From Rickettsiella endosymbiont of Aleochara curtula (GTDB taxonomy: Bacteria; Pseudomonadota; Gammaproteobacteria; Diplorickettsiales; Diplorickettsiaceae), in the NCBI RefSeq assembly GCF_964030935.1, contig NZ_OZ034990.1, forward strand, positions 62,001 through 126,000: DNA of 64,000 nt. The letters run 5' to 3'. Both the position numbers and the translations under genes were made by a program. The notes below the pieces were generated by a model. The model did no database searches, had not been told where the DNA came from, and was given only the letters and a program-made list of their open reading frames with translations. Of this stretch, positions 8,993 to 17,645 are shown piece by piece. Numbering within the stretch: position 1 is the first letter of the stretch; each line of letters starts with the position of its first letter.

Positions 8993-9176
8993 TCATGGCG
9001 AACGAATGCTTAGATTGCCACGCGCTGCGCGCTCGCAATGACGAATAAATGCTATTGCTCGCAACGACGAATAAGTGTTATGTGCTCGTTATAACGAATA
9101 AGTGCTGCGTGCTCGCTATAGCGAATAAGTGCTACGCGTTCGCAATGACGACTGTAACCCGTTCGCAATGACGGAA
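8993..9176. repeat. Dispersed palindromic repeat cluster, family 1
   Basis: Starts with GATTGCCACGCGCTGCGCGCTCGCAATGACG and continues as about five degenerate partial copies of GCTCGCAATGACGAATAAGTGCT with a period near 30 bp. The same repeat family recurs at seven other places in the window. Confidence 0.8.
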
Positions 9177-9283
9177 AAGAGAATTATGAATCTTTAATGG
9201 TTATTTGCGGAGAAAGAGGGTAGTTGTCGTTACTCGTGAGCAGTAATTCCAGTTCTCGTTTATAACAAACATCAATCTATAAA

Positions 9284-9311
9284 CCTAATCCTATGCATAC
9301 ACAGGATTAGG
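9284..9311 (-). terminator. Hairpin terminator of effector C
   Basis: Perfect 9-bp stem CCTAATCCT / AGGATTAGG with a 10-base loop, just past the stop of the leftward gene. The T-run is weak. Confidence 0.55.
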
Positions 9312-9319
9312 CTTTAGGT

Positions 9320-10678
9320 TTAAGGTGTAGGTGCTGCTGGTTGAATCGTAGCTGTTCCTTTGATGAAAGTTACAAGTCCACCACTTAAAGAAATTTTAGG
9401 GGTAAAAAGTTTTGTTATAGGTGCGTTTAGATTTATTCTGGTTTCGATCTCTGTAGATGAGGGTGATTGTTTATGCGCATTGCTCACTGTAAGTTCATTT
9501 TCCGTCCTAACGCTAGGATTTGCAGAGGTGCTAGCGGGTGCGGATAATTTATCTGTCCAAGGCACATACTGAGGGTTAACTGGATTATTTGGAGTGAGAG
9601 TAGAAGTCGTTTCTTCTTGATTATCAGATGTGAAGATATTGGGGACCTCAAGGCCTTCGATGACACCTTTGATACGATCTAAATTGATTTTTTCTAGATT
9701 ATCAACATGAGTTTTTTCAATTTTGTTTGGGAAAAAGCCAACAGCGTATTGCGTCGCAAGATTAGGAATAAGTGCAGCTAAGTAACTAAGCATTGCAATT
9801 GACAATCCTTCAACTCTATTTTCATTACCGTTGGCAACGATAAATAAACAACCGAACAAGGGTAAGTTATTTGCCAATAATTTAAGTGGAGAACAATGGT
9901 TTAAATAGTATTTAACGCGCTCAGACTGAAGAGCAATATTCTTAATGATATGAAAAGAAAAAGTAGTACTATAAGCGCATAAAGCCGTTAGTAATATTTT
10001 TTCTTGACTTAGCGCTTGGTTTTCTTGCTCAGTAAGCGTTAAAAGGCTATAAACAAAAGGTAATACCGAAATGCCTAATGAACTTATCAAGCCTAATATA
10101 ATTCTCGTCACTTTAATGGCCGGATTGGAAAATTGATACCTTTGCATAATATGCGTAAGCATAAAACTCAAAACTTCGAACACACCCGCTGCTGCGTTTA
10201 ATGCAGCAGCTTTTTTTACATTGTCTGCAAAAGTAGGGCTAAAATAATAATTATTAAGACTAGGGCTTAAATGATGAATTGAAGAAGTCTCATTCAGTTG
10301 ACGGCAACTGTTTATAAAATCAGTTAAGTTCCTGTCATGTAAAGATGGATAAACGGAATCAAGCGCATGCTCGCTAATATTGTGCGTAGTATTTCGTAGA
10401 CTGGCTAAGAAACCAAAATAACTTGGTAGAGTTGGGTCAGCCGCGTTCAAATTTTCTAGTCGCGGACAATAGGCTGTTAAAAAGTACGAGCTAAACGCCA
10501 TTAATTTTTTAAAATTATCGCTGGTAATTTCATTATTATTTAAGTAACTGCTGAAAATTTCGATAAAGTGTTGCAGGAAATTTGTTTGGATTAACTTTTC
10601 CAAGCTTTGCGAGGGATTTTTCAGTACTAAATCTAAATTTTGCTGGAAGAGATTGTTTTCGTCGATAATGGCTACCAT
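9320..10678 (-). CDS. Putative Dot/Icm effector C with shared membrane module
   Basis: I do not recognise this 452-residue protein. Residues 1-150 are helical and soluble-looking. Residues about 150-315 hold five hydrophobic segments laid out like those of effector B. Several stretches echo it: GISVLPFVYSLL against AISTLPLIYSII, and LANNLPLFGCLFIVAN against LFNMLPLFASLWMLAN. The last 135 residues are polar and rich in Thr, Pro and Asn. The ATG is preceded by AGAGGAA. The promoter 174-205 bp upstream is the best match in this window to a tandem TTAATATT PmrA box. It points away from the divergent gene at 11017. Paralogy with effector B is well supported by eye; function is unknown. Confidence 0.8.
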   Translation of the reverse strand: MVAIIDENNLFQQNLDLVLKNPSQSLEKLIQTNFLQHFIEIFSSYLNNNEITSDNFKKLMAFSSYFLTAYCPRLENLNAADPTLPSYFGFLASLRNTTHNISEHALDSVYPSLHDRNLTDFINSCRQLNETSSIHHLSPSLNNYYFSPTFADNVKKAAALNAAAGVFEVLSFMLTHIMQRYQFSNPAIKVTRIILGLISSLGISVLPFVYSLLTLTEQENQALSQEKILLTALCAYSTTFSFHIIKNIALQSERVKYYLNHCSPLKLLANNLPLFGCLFIVANGNENRVEGLSIAMLSYLAALIPNLATQYAVGFFPNKIEKTHVDNLEKINLDRIKGVIEGLEVPNIFTSDNQEETTSTLTPNNPVNPQYVPWTDKLSAPASTSANPSVRTENELTVSNAHKQSPSSTEIETRINLNAPITKLFTPKISLSGGLVTFIKGTATIQPAAPTP

Positions 10679-10851
10679 TTGTCGTTCCTCTTAAAAATTA
10701 AAAAATCCTGCATACCCTTGTATTGGCATTGATGCTTTTTAATGAAAAATGCTTCAACGCTCGTACTGTTTTTTTGTAAGTATGAGAAAGCCAAGCATTC
10801 TGGTTTCTTTTTCTAGCTTTAATCTGTGCTTTAAGAAACCTAATCCGGGCG

Positions 10852-10883
10852 ATTTTAATAGGGTAATATTAAGGTAATATTAA
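10852..10883 (-). promoter_or_regulatory. PmrA-like box and -10 of effector C
   Basis: Minus strand: TTAATATTACC followed directly by TTAATATTACC, an exact 11-bp direct repeat, with TAAAAT (10857-10852) ten bases after the second CTTAAT. This is essentially the published cTTAATatT tandem consensus. Confidence 0.75.
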
Positions 10884-10936
10884 AAGAAATTATTTAAAGT
10901 AATTTTGTTATCAATTTTTTTAATACATAGCACAAG

Positions 10937-10969
10937 CTTAAGCATTCCTTAAGTTTCGCTACCTATGAT
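10937..10969 (+). promoter_or_regulatory. PmrA-like box and -10 of effector D
   Basis: CTTAAG at 10937-10942 and again at 10948-10953 (11-bp offset), then 10 bp, then TATGAT at 10964-10969. The gene starts 48 bp downstream. Confidence 0.7.
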
Positions 10970-11016
10970 CCATGATCACTCCAGTCCTGTAATGTTTATT
11001 CTTTAGAGAGGAATAA

Positions 11017-14000
11017 GTGCCAGCAATAAAAACAATAAGAGAGAATGGAAATCAATTAGAAAAAGTTTTACAGGATGCTTTAAATACAGAGCCGAATGAA
11101 TGGAATTATTTTTTTGAACCGCACAGAATTAAAGAGGTTCTTGAGAAATTAGCGTGCCAAATTAAAAATCATAATTTTTTTATTTTGGATTATTCAATCA
11201 ATACCTTTCTAGATTTTTTAAAAGCTTATATAAAAGCAAACTTAAGCAGAGAACAATTAAATACTATCAGTGCCGATATCTTACAAATTTTCAATCAAAT
11301 AATTGAAAGTTTACACGAAAAAATTATTAGTCATACAGCCGTTGTAGAGACATTTCAGTCGCAAATTATCAGTAAATACATCGCATTTTTAGGTGAACTC
11401 ATGGAAGTTCAACATCGAAGTATATTTAATCGATCTGAAATTAGTATGAAAAGTGCTGATTTGCAAGCAATTGCCGGCATGCTGAAAAATAATAGTGCAT
11501 CTATCAATGACAATTTAATTGAAAAATATATTTCCTTGCTAAAATTAAGTTTTGATATACCTAAATTTTTGACTAACTATGACTTAGGTCTCGGAATTAA
11601 TCCTTTAGCCGAAGCCTGTTTCTTAAATAATAATATAAGTACCCATATTATAAGCACCAAATTTTTTGATTTATTAGGATATCAAGGGCAAATATTAGAT
11701 TATTATAAAAATGCACCTGGATTTAATATTACGGATCGATTATTAACCCAGGCGAAGCATACTTTAAATCAAAATGCTCTAAATTTACAGCAATTTTTTT
11801 TCGATCATTTAAAACAACGCGATGATATCGATAAACCCTTATTACAACATTATCTGTATGTGCATTTTTTTAAGGTTATTTATAAAGAATATCCTGACAG
11901 ACTTGAAGCTTTAAAGACCAATGGATCTTTATCTGACTATGTAACATTTGATTATGTTGCATTACCGAATAGCTTGATATGTTCAAACTTTCCTATTGAT
12001 GACAGCGTGCGTGTAGAATATGCAAATTTGTCCGAGGATAAAATACAGTTGGCTTGCATTGGCATGCGACGCGCGCTTGAATCTTATGAAAAATGGAAAT
12101 TATCCTTAGGTTTAAACATTCCAAACTATCAAAGCGATTATATTTTTCGAATCGGCGATAGTTTTAAAAAATATTCGTTTACTTACGCCTACGGCGAATT
12201 ACCAAGAGCAGATGGTTTTTATCGTTCAACTGATTTTAAGCATAATACATTTTATGGAAATGGTTATAGTTATTTTAGCCCTTCCGATCATCAAGTTTTT
12301 CATGTAGCTGGACATGAATTTATACATCACTATATTCATAAAATAAATCGAGAAGCATTATCTGTCAATAAAAACATTACTAGACTTGTTAATCTTAATT
12401 TTAACGAAGGACTAGCAGAGTTATTTTCTCTAGGCGCTTGTGCTCCGGATCATGTTGGACATGATTTTAAAAATACTCCCGCATTGCATTTACCTACTTT
12501 ATTAAACACTGGATATGTTGGTTATACTCTTGCTTGGCTATACAATAATTATTTAGTTCAACATTACCCAGGTTTTTATCGCGAGCTTTTGAGTGTTAAT
12601 AAAGATGAATTTAAAGCTCGATGGACACCTATCTTAGATCAGAATCAATGGCATTTTTCAGATTGGTCAAGCAATTTAAAAGAAAATTGTAAAAATGCTC
12701 TTACGGAATTCAATGAACATAGTAAGCCAAGTCTTTATTTAAAAGACTATCTACCTTCTGTTGAATTGAAAGCTACAACTATAAAAATTTCACAGCCTAC
12801 ATTGAGAAAAACAATGCCCCAAACAACATCAAGAACTACAGCTACCGTAAGGTCAACTAAGCAAACACCCGTGCTTTCTACTACACCCGCATTTTATGAT
12901 GATTATTTGTCTTTAATGCATGCTATACACGCAAAAAATGCTACTGAAATTGATAGGATTTTACAGCATAATACTTATCAGGCTAGTGACATTGTAAATT
13001 ATCAGAATCCGAAAAGAGGTTTGGAAACGCCTTTACATTTTCTTTTTGCCATTTATAGGAAAAGTTGTCCAGATTTAATTATACAGAAATTTTGCCGTTT
13101 TGGAGCATTACCAAATCTTATCGATAATCGAAATGAAACGGCTTATATGATGGCTGAGAATTGTGATAATTGGCCGAAGATCCAAGCTATATTTGATAAT
13201 CAAATCGAAAATTTGAAAAAAACGACTGAAAATAAGGCAACTGGATTGATCCCTTATTCACCCAAAGAATATCCGCTGGTTATTAACATGACTATCCCGA
13301 TATTGGCTACGATAAATGGATCCTTATCCGGAATTTGGAATCAAATAGCAGAAAGATTTCCACGCTTAGACAATATTATTTTTTATGCATTAAAACCCAT
13401 CTCAATGGCAATGACTAATGCCATCATGAATATGTTATTTTACCGAAGACTTTCGTACATTAGTTCTGAAGATTCCTTAGTATTTTGTTATTACTTAGGG
13501 ATGAATTACATAGGGATGCTGTCCAATCAATTCGGAAAAAAAGCGACTAAAAATATTCAAAATATCTATAGTAAATTTTTCTTACAGAGTTTATTAAATA
13601 CTTTTTTTACTAATCCGAGTTTGTTGGGTCATCTTACATATGAAGGGATACAAGCAGAAACTTATTCCTTAGTACTATGGCCGATGCTCAGTATGATTGT
13701 GGGTGGATTTTTTTTTCAAGCCGGCGAATGGGCTACACAAAAGGTTATAGGGAAATTTTTTCCGGTAAATTCACCTATCTCTTTTAACGATAGTAAAAGA
13801 AGTTATTTAGGCTATTCATTAGGTGGCACACCAAAAGATATGTCTTCTGATCTAAAAAAATTAGAAGGAATAAAAGGACAATTAGATAATTTTGAAACAA
13901 CATTAAAAAAACATGTCGATAAACAAGCTTACATATTAAGTTTTGAGAATAATATGACAAAGACTAAGGATAATCTTTTAGAGCTACTTAGGGATAGCGA

Positions 14001-14463
14001 AAATAATCAAGAGTTGGATAGAGACAATTTCAATGATTTTAAAGAGAATTTAATTAACATTCAAACGAATTTGAAAGTACTACTGAACAAGGGAAAATCG
14101 AAACCTGAAATAAAATTTTTATGGGATCAAATTACCAAAATATTACCGCTCGTATCTGAAATTCATCCTCTTCCCCCTCTGCAAGTGAATTCTCGCCCTG
14201 ATTTCGTCGTCAATCATGGAAACAGTGTGACTATTGAAGAAGAACAATCCAACCTACCTTTAATGTCTTCATTTAATAATACGGGTCATACAAACAAAAA
14301 TTATCAGGATAATAATGGAACTCCTCATTACCAGGTGTCTTCTAAACTGAGGAGAATTTCTTCACTATTTTCTAAAATAAAATCTGATTTGCCAGCACCT
14401 CCTACCAAAGAACAATTGCTGGAGATGGGGATAATCAATGTTGAAAAACCAAGGATTGCCTAA
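11017..14463 (+). CDS. Putative effector D: M9-collagenase-like zinc peptidase, ankyrin-like segment, membrane module
   Basis: An 1148-residue protein starting at GTG 11017 behind AGAGAGGAA. Residues 1 to about 330 are helical. Residues about 340-600 resemble peptidase M9 (Vibrio/Clostridium collagenase) catalytic domains. They contain HEFIH at 433-437 and, 27 residues after the second His, E464 in NEGLAELF, matching the third zinc ligand of collagenases. Residues about 600-628 are a Thr-rich linker. Residues about 628-735 look like two or three ankyrin-type repeats (ETPLHFLFA, NETAYMMAE). Residues about 750-920 are hydrophobic and resemble the membrane module of effectors A-C, more weakly. 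The C-terminus is coiled-coil-like and polar. No signal peptide is seen, unlike secreted collagenases. A PmrA-like promoter precedes it. Peptidase activity is likely; target unknown. Confidence 0.8.
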   Translation: MPAIKTIRENGNQLEKVLQDALNTEPNEWNYFFEPHRIKEVLEKLACQIKNHNFFILDYSINTFLDFLKAYIKANLSREQLNTISADILQIFNQIIESLHEKIISHTAVVETFQSQIISKYIAFLGELMEVQHRSIFNRSEISMKSADLQAIAGMLKNNSASINDNLIEKYISLLKLSFDIPKFLTNYDLGLGINPLAEACFLNNNISTHIISTKFFDLLGYQGQILDYYKNAPGFNITDRLLTQAKHTLNQNALNLQQFFFDHLKQRDDIDKPLLQHYLYVHFFKVIYKEYPDRLEALKTNGSLSDYVTFDYVALPNSLICSNFPIDDSVRVEYANLSEDKIQLACIGMRRALESYEKWKLSLGLNIPNYQSDYIFRIGDSFKKYSFTYAYGELPRADGFYRSTDFKHNTFYGNGYSYFSPSDHQVFHVAGHEFIHHYIHKINREALSVNKNITRLVNLNFNEGLAELFSLGACAPDHVGHDFKNTPALHLPTLLNTGYVGYTLAWLYNNYLVQHYPGFYRELLSVNKDEFKARWTPILDQNQWHFSDWSSNLKENCKNALTEFNEHSKPSLYLKDYLPSVELKATTIKISQPTLRKTMPQTTSRTTATVRSTKQTPVLSTTPAFYDDYLSLMHAIHAKNATEIDRILQHNTYQASDIVNYQNPKRGLETPLHFLFAIYRKSCPDLIIQKFCRFGALPNLIDNRNETAYMMAENCDNWPKIQAIFDNQIENLKKTTENKATGLIPYSPKEYPLVINMTIPILATINGSLSGIWNQIAERFPRLDNIIFYALKPISMAMTNAIMNMLFYRRLSYISSEDSLVFCYYLGMNYIGMLSNQFGKKATKNIQNIYSKFFLQSLLNTFFTNPSLLGHLTYEGIQAETYSLVLWPMLSMIVGGFFFQAGEWATQKVIGKFFPVNSPISFNDSKRSYLGYSLGGTPKDMSSDLKKLEGIKGQLDNFETTLKKHVDKQAYILSFENNMTKTKDNLLELLRDSENNQELDRDNFNDFKENLINIQTNLKVLLNKGKSKPEIKFLWDQITKILPLVSEIHPLPPLQVNSRPDFVVNHGNSVTIEEEQSNLPLMSSFNNTGHTNKNYQDNNGTPHYQVSSKLRRISSLFSKIKSDLPAPPTKEQLLEMGIINVEKPRIA

Positions 14464-14543
14464 TTTTTTCATTAGATTTTGTTAACCCTATATAGTATCG
14501 CTTATTTGCAGTCTTAGGCATACAATAGCTACTTTTTCAAGCG

Positions 14544-15206
14544 ATGTCGGTTAGCCAACAAAAATTGCTAAATATCTATGCGCGCTTACTTAGTATGTAC
14601 GGCCGCCAGCAATGGTGGCCGGCCGACAGTGCTTTCGAAGTAATGGTCGGCGCGATACTCACGCAAAATACTAATTGGTCGAATGTCGAAAAAGCTTTAG
14701 CGCTTTTGAAGGAGCAAATTAACCTAACGCCCGAAGCACTACTAAGCCTATCCACACCTGACTTAGAGATCTACTTAAAACCAAGTGGTTATTTTCGGAT
14801 TAAAACGCAGCGTCTACAAAATTATTGCCGTTGGTACCTGGAACAGGGTAATTACCAAGGCTTAGATGAATTAAGCACCAGCGAGTTGCGTGAACGATTG
14901 CTCAAAGTCCAGGGTATAGGTCCCGAAACGGCGGATGATATCTTATTATATGCCTTTAATCGGCCAGTGTTTGTGATAGATGCCTATACGCGGCGCTTAT
15001 TGCAACGTTTGGATCTGATACAAGGTCAGGAAAAGTATGAGGAATGTCGGCAACTATTCGAAACTCAGCTGCCCAAAAGTGTGGATCTATACAAACAATA
15101 CCATGCGCTAATAGTGATACACGCTAAACAACATTGTCGAAAAACGAAACCGGTTTGCCATTCCTGCCAACTAGCACAGGATTGTTTGCTAGCGTTTTGC
15201 GCTTGA
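14544..15206 (+). CDS. Endonuclease III-related DNA glycosylase (HhH-GPD, 4Fe-4S)
   Basis: A 220-residue base-excision repair protein of the endonuclease III superfamily. It has the helix-hairpin-helix VQGIGPETADDILLYA near residue 132 and the conserved catalytic Asp in VIDAYTRRL. At the C-terminus there is a four-cysteine iron-sulphur loop (C-x6-C-x2-C-x5-C in CRKTKPVCHSCQLAQDC). The GPETAD version of the hairpin lacks the Lys of true Nth (GRKTA) and matches the endonuclease III-related/thymine glycosylase group, so it is probably a monofunctional glycosylase rather than Nth itself. The ATG has only a weak ribosome site. It follows effector D by 80 bp and is followed by a repeat region. Confidence 0.85.
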   Translation: MSVSQQKLLNIYARLLSMYGRQQWWPADSAFEVMVGAILTQNTNWSNVEKALALLKEQINLTPEALLSLSTPDLEIYLKPSGYFRIKTQRLQNYCRWYLEQGNYQGLDELSTSELRERLLKVQGIGPETADDILLYAFNRPVFVIDAYTRRLLQRLDLIQGQEKYEECRQLFETQLPKSVDLYKQYHALIVIHAKQHCRKTKPVCHSCQLAQDCLLAFCA

Positions 15207-15237
15207 AACAGCAAAAAAATAGTTTTAAAATAAACGG

Positions 15238-15362
15238 GTCAGGGCGAGCGAATGTAATGAGCGCGGCCACCATGGATTGCCACGCATCTACGGTGCTCGC
15301 AATGACGATTAATTTTTCCGTACCTCGCAATGACGATTAATATTTTACGCCTTCGCAATGAC
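15238..15362. repeat. Dispersed palindromic repeat, family 1
   Basis: Contains ATGGATTGCCACGC and GGTGCTCGCAATGACGATTAAT, then two further partial CTCGCAATGACGATTAAT units. It lies between the convergent genes at 14544 and 15408. Confidence 0.8.
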
Positions 15363-15407
15363 AAAAGTTCCAGTTTTGTTAAGGAGAAAATAAAATCGGC
15401 GGGATAA

Positions 15408-15731
15408 CTATTTGGTTTCTTCAGCTTCTGTATAGGATTCGTGGATTTTTAAACGGTTTTCGCCAGCAAATTTCATAATGCAGTCAAAAATATCCGGATT
15501 GGTTTCTTTGAGCTTGGGATCGAGAACTAGACATTTGGTGCGACTTTCTTGATCGATCATCGGTCGTAGCTGCGGGGAATACACCATGCGCCGATTAGTA
15601 AAACTGGCCAAACAACCGCACATACGCTCAGCCCAGTCACTGGGTCTGAATTTTTCGCCAGTTTCGGTAACTCCTTCGATTAGAATGAGTTTTTCTCTTT
15701 GGCTTTTGTGTGTGACGGTATTTTCTAACAT
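15408..15731 (-). CDS. DUF3579 family protein
   Basis: A 107-residue protein with the family core GEKFRPSDWAERMCG followed by YSPQLRP, characteristic of the small DUF3579 proteins of beta- and gammaproteobacteria. Their role is unknown. No membrane segment or signal peptide is seen. It ends convergently with the glycosylase gene across a repeat; the next gene leftward-transcribed upstream (CYTH) ends 55 bp before its start region. Confidence 0.8.
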   Translation of the reverse strand: MLENTVTHKSQREKLILIEGVTETGEKFRPSDWAERMCGCLASFTNRRMVYSPQLRPMIDQESRTKCLVLDPKLKETNPDIFDCIMKFAGENRLKIHESYTEAEETK

Positions 15732-15786
15732 ACATTTAAAGTTCTTATTAAGTTGGTGTGATATTACTCTAATTACGGGGGATTAA

Positions 15787-16425
15787 CTATACATAATTAG
15801 ATGACATTTTATTGTCATTATAGAGTAAATAGCCGCGTTCTGCCTTACTGCGCGTTTCTACGTTAAGCGGTATCGTTGACTTTAGAAATTCGGCTATCTT
15901 ATACAGTTCTTGACTATCACCATGCTTTAATTCCAGCTCGATTTCATGGAGCGCGGCTTGATGGCTTGCGGTTTTAACTTGGCCTTGGTCTAAAACTAAT
16001 TCGATGTGAGTTCCATTCTCTGTGCTTAAGTTCCATGAACTGCGCTGAAAATCGGTATGAAATAATTCTAGCAAATGCTTGTCACCAAGGATGGTTTTAA
16101 GTTTGGCTATTAAGCTGGAATCGGTAAATTGCTCAATATTGGGAATGTTTTGCGTTACCGGTTGATCCCATTCATGCCGATGTTGTAGATCGCCGATTTG
16201 TTCGCCGGCTGTTTTTAGGGTTTGTATGGTGCGACCGCCGGCCTCACGTACGCGCATCGACAGTCCTTGCTGCCACAAGGCGAGGTCAGCGGTATCAAAG
16301 TAGCGGCTAATCAGTTGTTCTACGGAGATAATTTGCGTGCTGGGGAGCTGTAATAAAGGATGCTGGTGTAATAGATTTACATCTTCGGGGGCAATGCTGA
16401 GTTTAAGTTCAATTTCGAGAAACAT
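15787..16425 (-). CDS. CYTH domain protein (putative inorganic triphosphatase)
   Basis: A 212-residue CYTH/triphosphate tunnel metalloenzyme. The signature EIELK opens the protein (MFLEIELKLSI), followed by YFDTADLALWQQGLSMRVRE, which gives the basic residues of the tunnel, and GTHIELVLDQG and HEIELELKHG, which give the acidic metal-binding strands. It resembles the N-terminal half of E. coli YgiF and lacks its C-terminal CHAD domain. I chose the ATG at 16425 because it places EIELK at residues 4-8 as in the family. A TTG four codons earlier is in frame but too close to the GGAGG site. It probably hydrolyses tripolyphosphate; the physiological role is unknown. Confidence 0.8.
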   Translation of the reverse strand: MFLEIELKLSIAPEDVNLLHQHPLLQLPSTQIISVEQLISRYFDTADLALWQQGLSMRVREAGGRTIQTLKTAGEQIGDLQHRHEWDQPVTQNIPNIEQFTDSSLIAKLKTILGDKHLLELFHTDFQRSSWNLSTENGTHIELVLDQGQVKTASHQAALHEIELELKHGDSQELYKIAEFLKSTIPLNVETRSKAERGYLLYNDNKMSSNYV

Positions 16426-16429
16426 AAGT

Positions 16430-16487
16430 ATTCGCAATCCTCCTCACGGCACTTGTCAAAAATCCAGTTGCTGTGAGTATATTCAAG
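16430..16487 (-). repeat. Dispersed repeat, family 2 (partial copy)
   Basis: The reverse complement reads ATATACTCACAGCAACTGGATT, then TTGACAAGTGCCGTGAGGAGGATTGCG. The same pieces occur at 54955-55000 and, less well, at 34135-34180. It supplies the GGAGG in front of the CYTH gene. Confidence 0.6.
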
Positions 16488-16659
16488 AGTGGCTATCGAT
16501 TTTTGTATCGCGTTTTGTCATCAATGCTTGATATTGTTCGATTTCTTGTTGTTGTGAAGCTGATTTTTCAGGATGGCGCTTATCAAAAGCGGCAAGAAAT
16601 TGATCAATATCGCTGACAAAGTTTCTATCTGGCTTAAGTTGGTTTTTTATAGTCTTCAT
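16483..16659 (-). CDS. Small hypothetical protein coupled to rpoH
   Basis: A 58-residue frame beginning [14 protein letters not shown] and ending at TGA 16483-16485. Its ATG overlaps the rpoH stop codon as ATGA (16659-16656), an arrangement typical of translational coupling, so it is very likely translated. It is charged and Gln-rich ([12 protein letters not shown]), with no membrane segment and no recognised domain. The C-terminus runs into a family 2 repeat copy. Confidence 0.75.
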   Translation of the reverse strand: MKTIKNQLKPDRNFVSDIDQFLAAFDKRHPEKSASQQQEIEQYQALMTKRDTKIDSHS

Positions 16660-17525
16660 GCCGCTTGTTGTTCGATAGCGCTACGTAGCTCTTTAATGGC
16701 TTTTTGCTCGAGTTGACGCACGCGTTCAGCCGATACTTGATAACGATTGGCTAATTCTTGCAAGGTAATTTTAGGTTCAGTTAACCAACGATCGCGGATA
16801 ATGGTTTGTTCGCGTTCGTCTAATTTGGCGAGCGCTTTATGCAAATGATCTTGACTGGACTCGGTGGTGTTACTGGCTTCGAGTAAACGTGCGGGATCGT
16901 AACGATTATCTTCGAAATGCATATCGATTAGCGGATAGCTGCTGGACTTGGAGTCGCTGCTGTCGTCACTGATATCCAAACTCATATCGTTAGAGGCCAA
17001 ACGCGATTCCATCTCGCGCACGGTCTCTGGTTTGACGCCGAGATCCCGCGCAACCGCTTCGATCTCTTTTTGGTTAAACCAACCTAAATGAGTTTTCATT
17101 TTACGTAAATTAAAAAATAATTTACGTTGTGCTTTGGTAGTGGCGATTTTGACAATACGCCAGTTGCGTAAGATAAATTCTTGAATTTCAGCTTTAATCC
17201 AATGCACAGCAAATGAGATGAGACGCACGCCTACTTTGGGGTCAAAACGTTTGACCGCTTTCATTAAACCAATATTTCCTTCTTGAATCAGGTCGGCGAG
17301 TGCCAGACCATAACCCATGTAAGTCTGTGCAATGTGTACCACAAAGCGTAGGTTGGCAATAATAAGCTTTTTGGCGGCGACTAAGTCTTGATGTTGGTAA
17401 TAGCGTTCGGCGAGTGCGGTTTCTTCTTCAGCGCTTAATACGGGAATTTGTTTTAACCGCGCAATATAGGCGTCGGTGCTGTTGATGGGTAGTGATTGAT
17501 AAAGTGTTTGTAAGTGAGTATTCAT
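16656..17525 (-). CDS. rpoH: RNA polymerase sigma-32 factor RpoH
   Basis: Heat-shock sigma factor of 289 residues, the usual length. Region 2 includes [39 protein letters not shown] (shown here only to locate it, near residues 70-110). The RpoH box [10 protein letters not shown] follows at about 131-140, and the region 4 helix-turn-helix is at the end ([22 protein letters not shown]). I start it at the ATG at 17525 because AAGGGGG lies six bases upstream. An earlier in-frame ATG (17576) would add 17 residues with no family match. It is divergent from ispG. The coupled small gene at 16483 follows. Confidence 0.95.
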   Translation of the reverse strand: MNTHLQTLYQSLPINSTDAYIARLKQIPVLSAEEETALAERYYQHQDLVAAKKLIIANLRFVVHIAQTYMGYGLALADLIQEGNIGLMKAVKRFDPKVGVRLISFAVHWIKAEIQEFILRNWRIVKIATTKAQRKLFFNLRKMKTHLGWFNQKEIEAVARDLGVKPETVREMESRLASNDMSLDISDDSSDSKSSSYPLIDMHFEDNRYDPARLLEASNTTESSQDHLHKALAKLDEREQTIIRDRWLTEPKITLQELANRYQVSAERVRQLEQKAIKELRSAIEQQAA

Positions 17526-17645
17526 AACCATCCCCCTTGTCTTTAGACTTGTTTTAGTATGTTCACTTGACTTCATAATGTGCTAGAGTATACCGCAATA
17601 GATTCCTATTTTCATCCGTACTTAAAAAATAAAGGAAAATTTTCT

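Larger units (their letters stand above)
8797..9319. other. 523-bp gene-free region between effectors B and C
   Basis: It contains the promoter of effector B at the left, a decayed tandem cluster of palindromic repeats at 8993-9176, and the terminator hairpin of effector C at 9284-9311. I find no gene. Confidence 0.7.

Noticed and set aside
8993..9176. Possible CRISPR-like array because of the regular ~30-bp period
   Set aside because: The units are degenerate copies of the dispersed palindrome, there are no unique spacers of constant length, and no cas genes are present.
15124..15340. Two overlapping open frames of 68 codons on opposite strands at 15124-15340
   Set aside because: They span the end of the glycosylase gene and repeat DNA and show no family signature.
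16437..16437. TTG start for the CYTH protein
   Set aside because: It is only two bases from the GGAGG site and would put the EIELK motif four residues further in than is usual; the ATG at 16425 is preferred.
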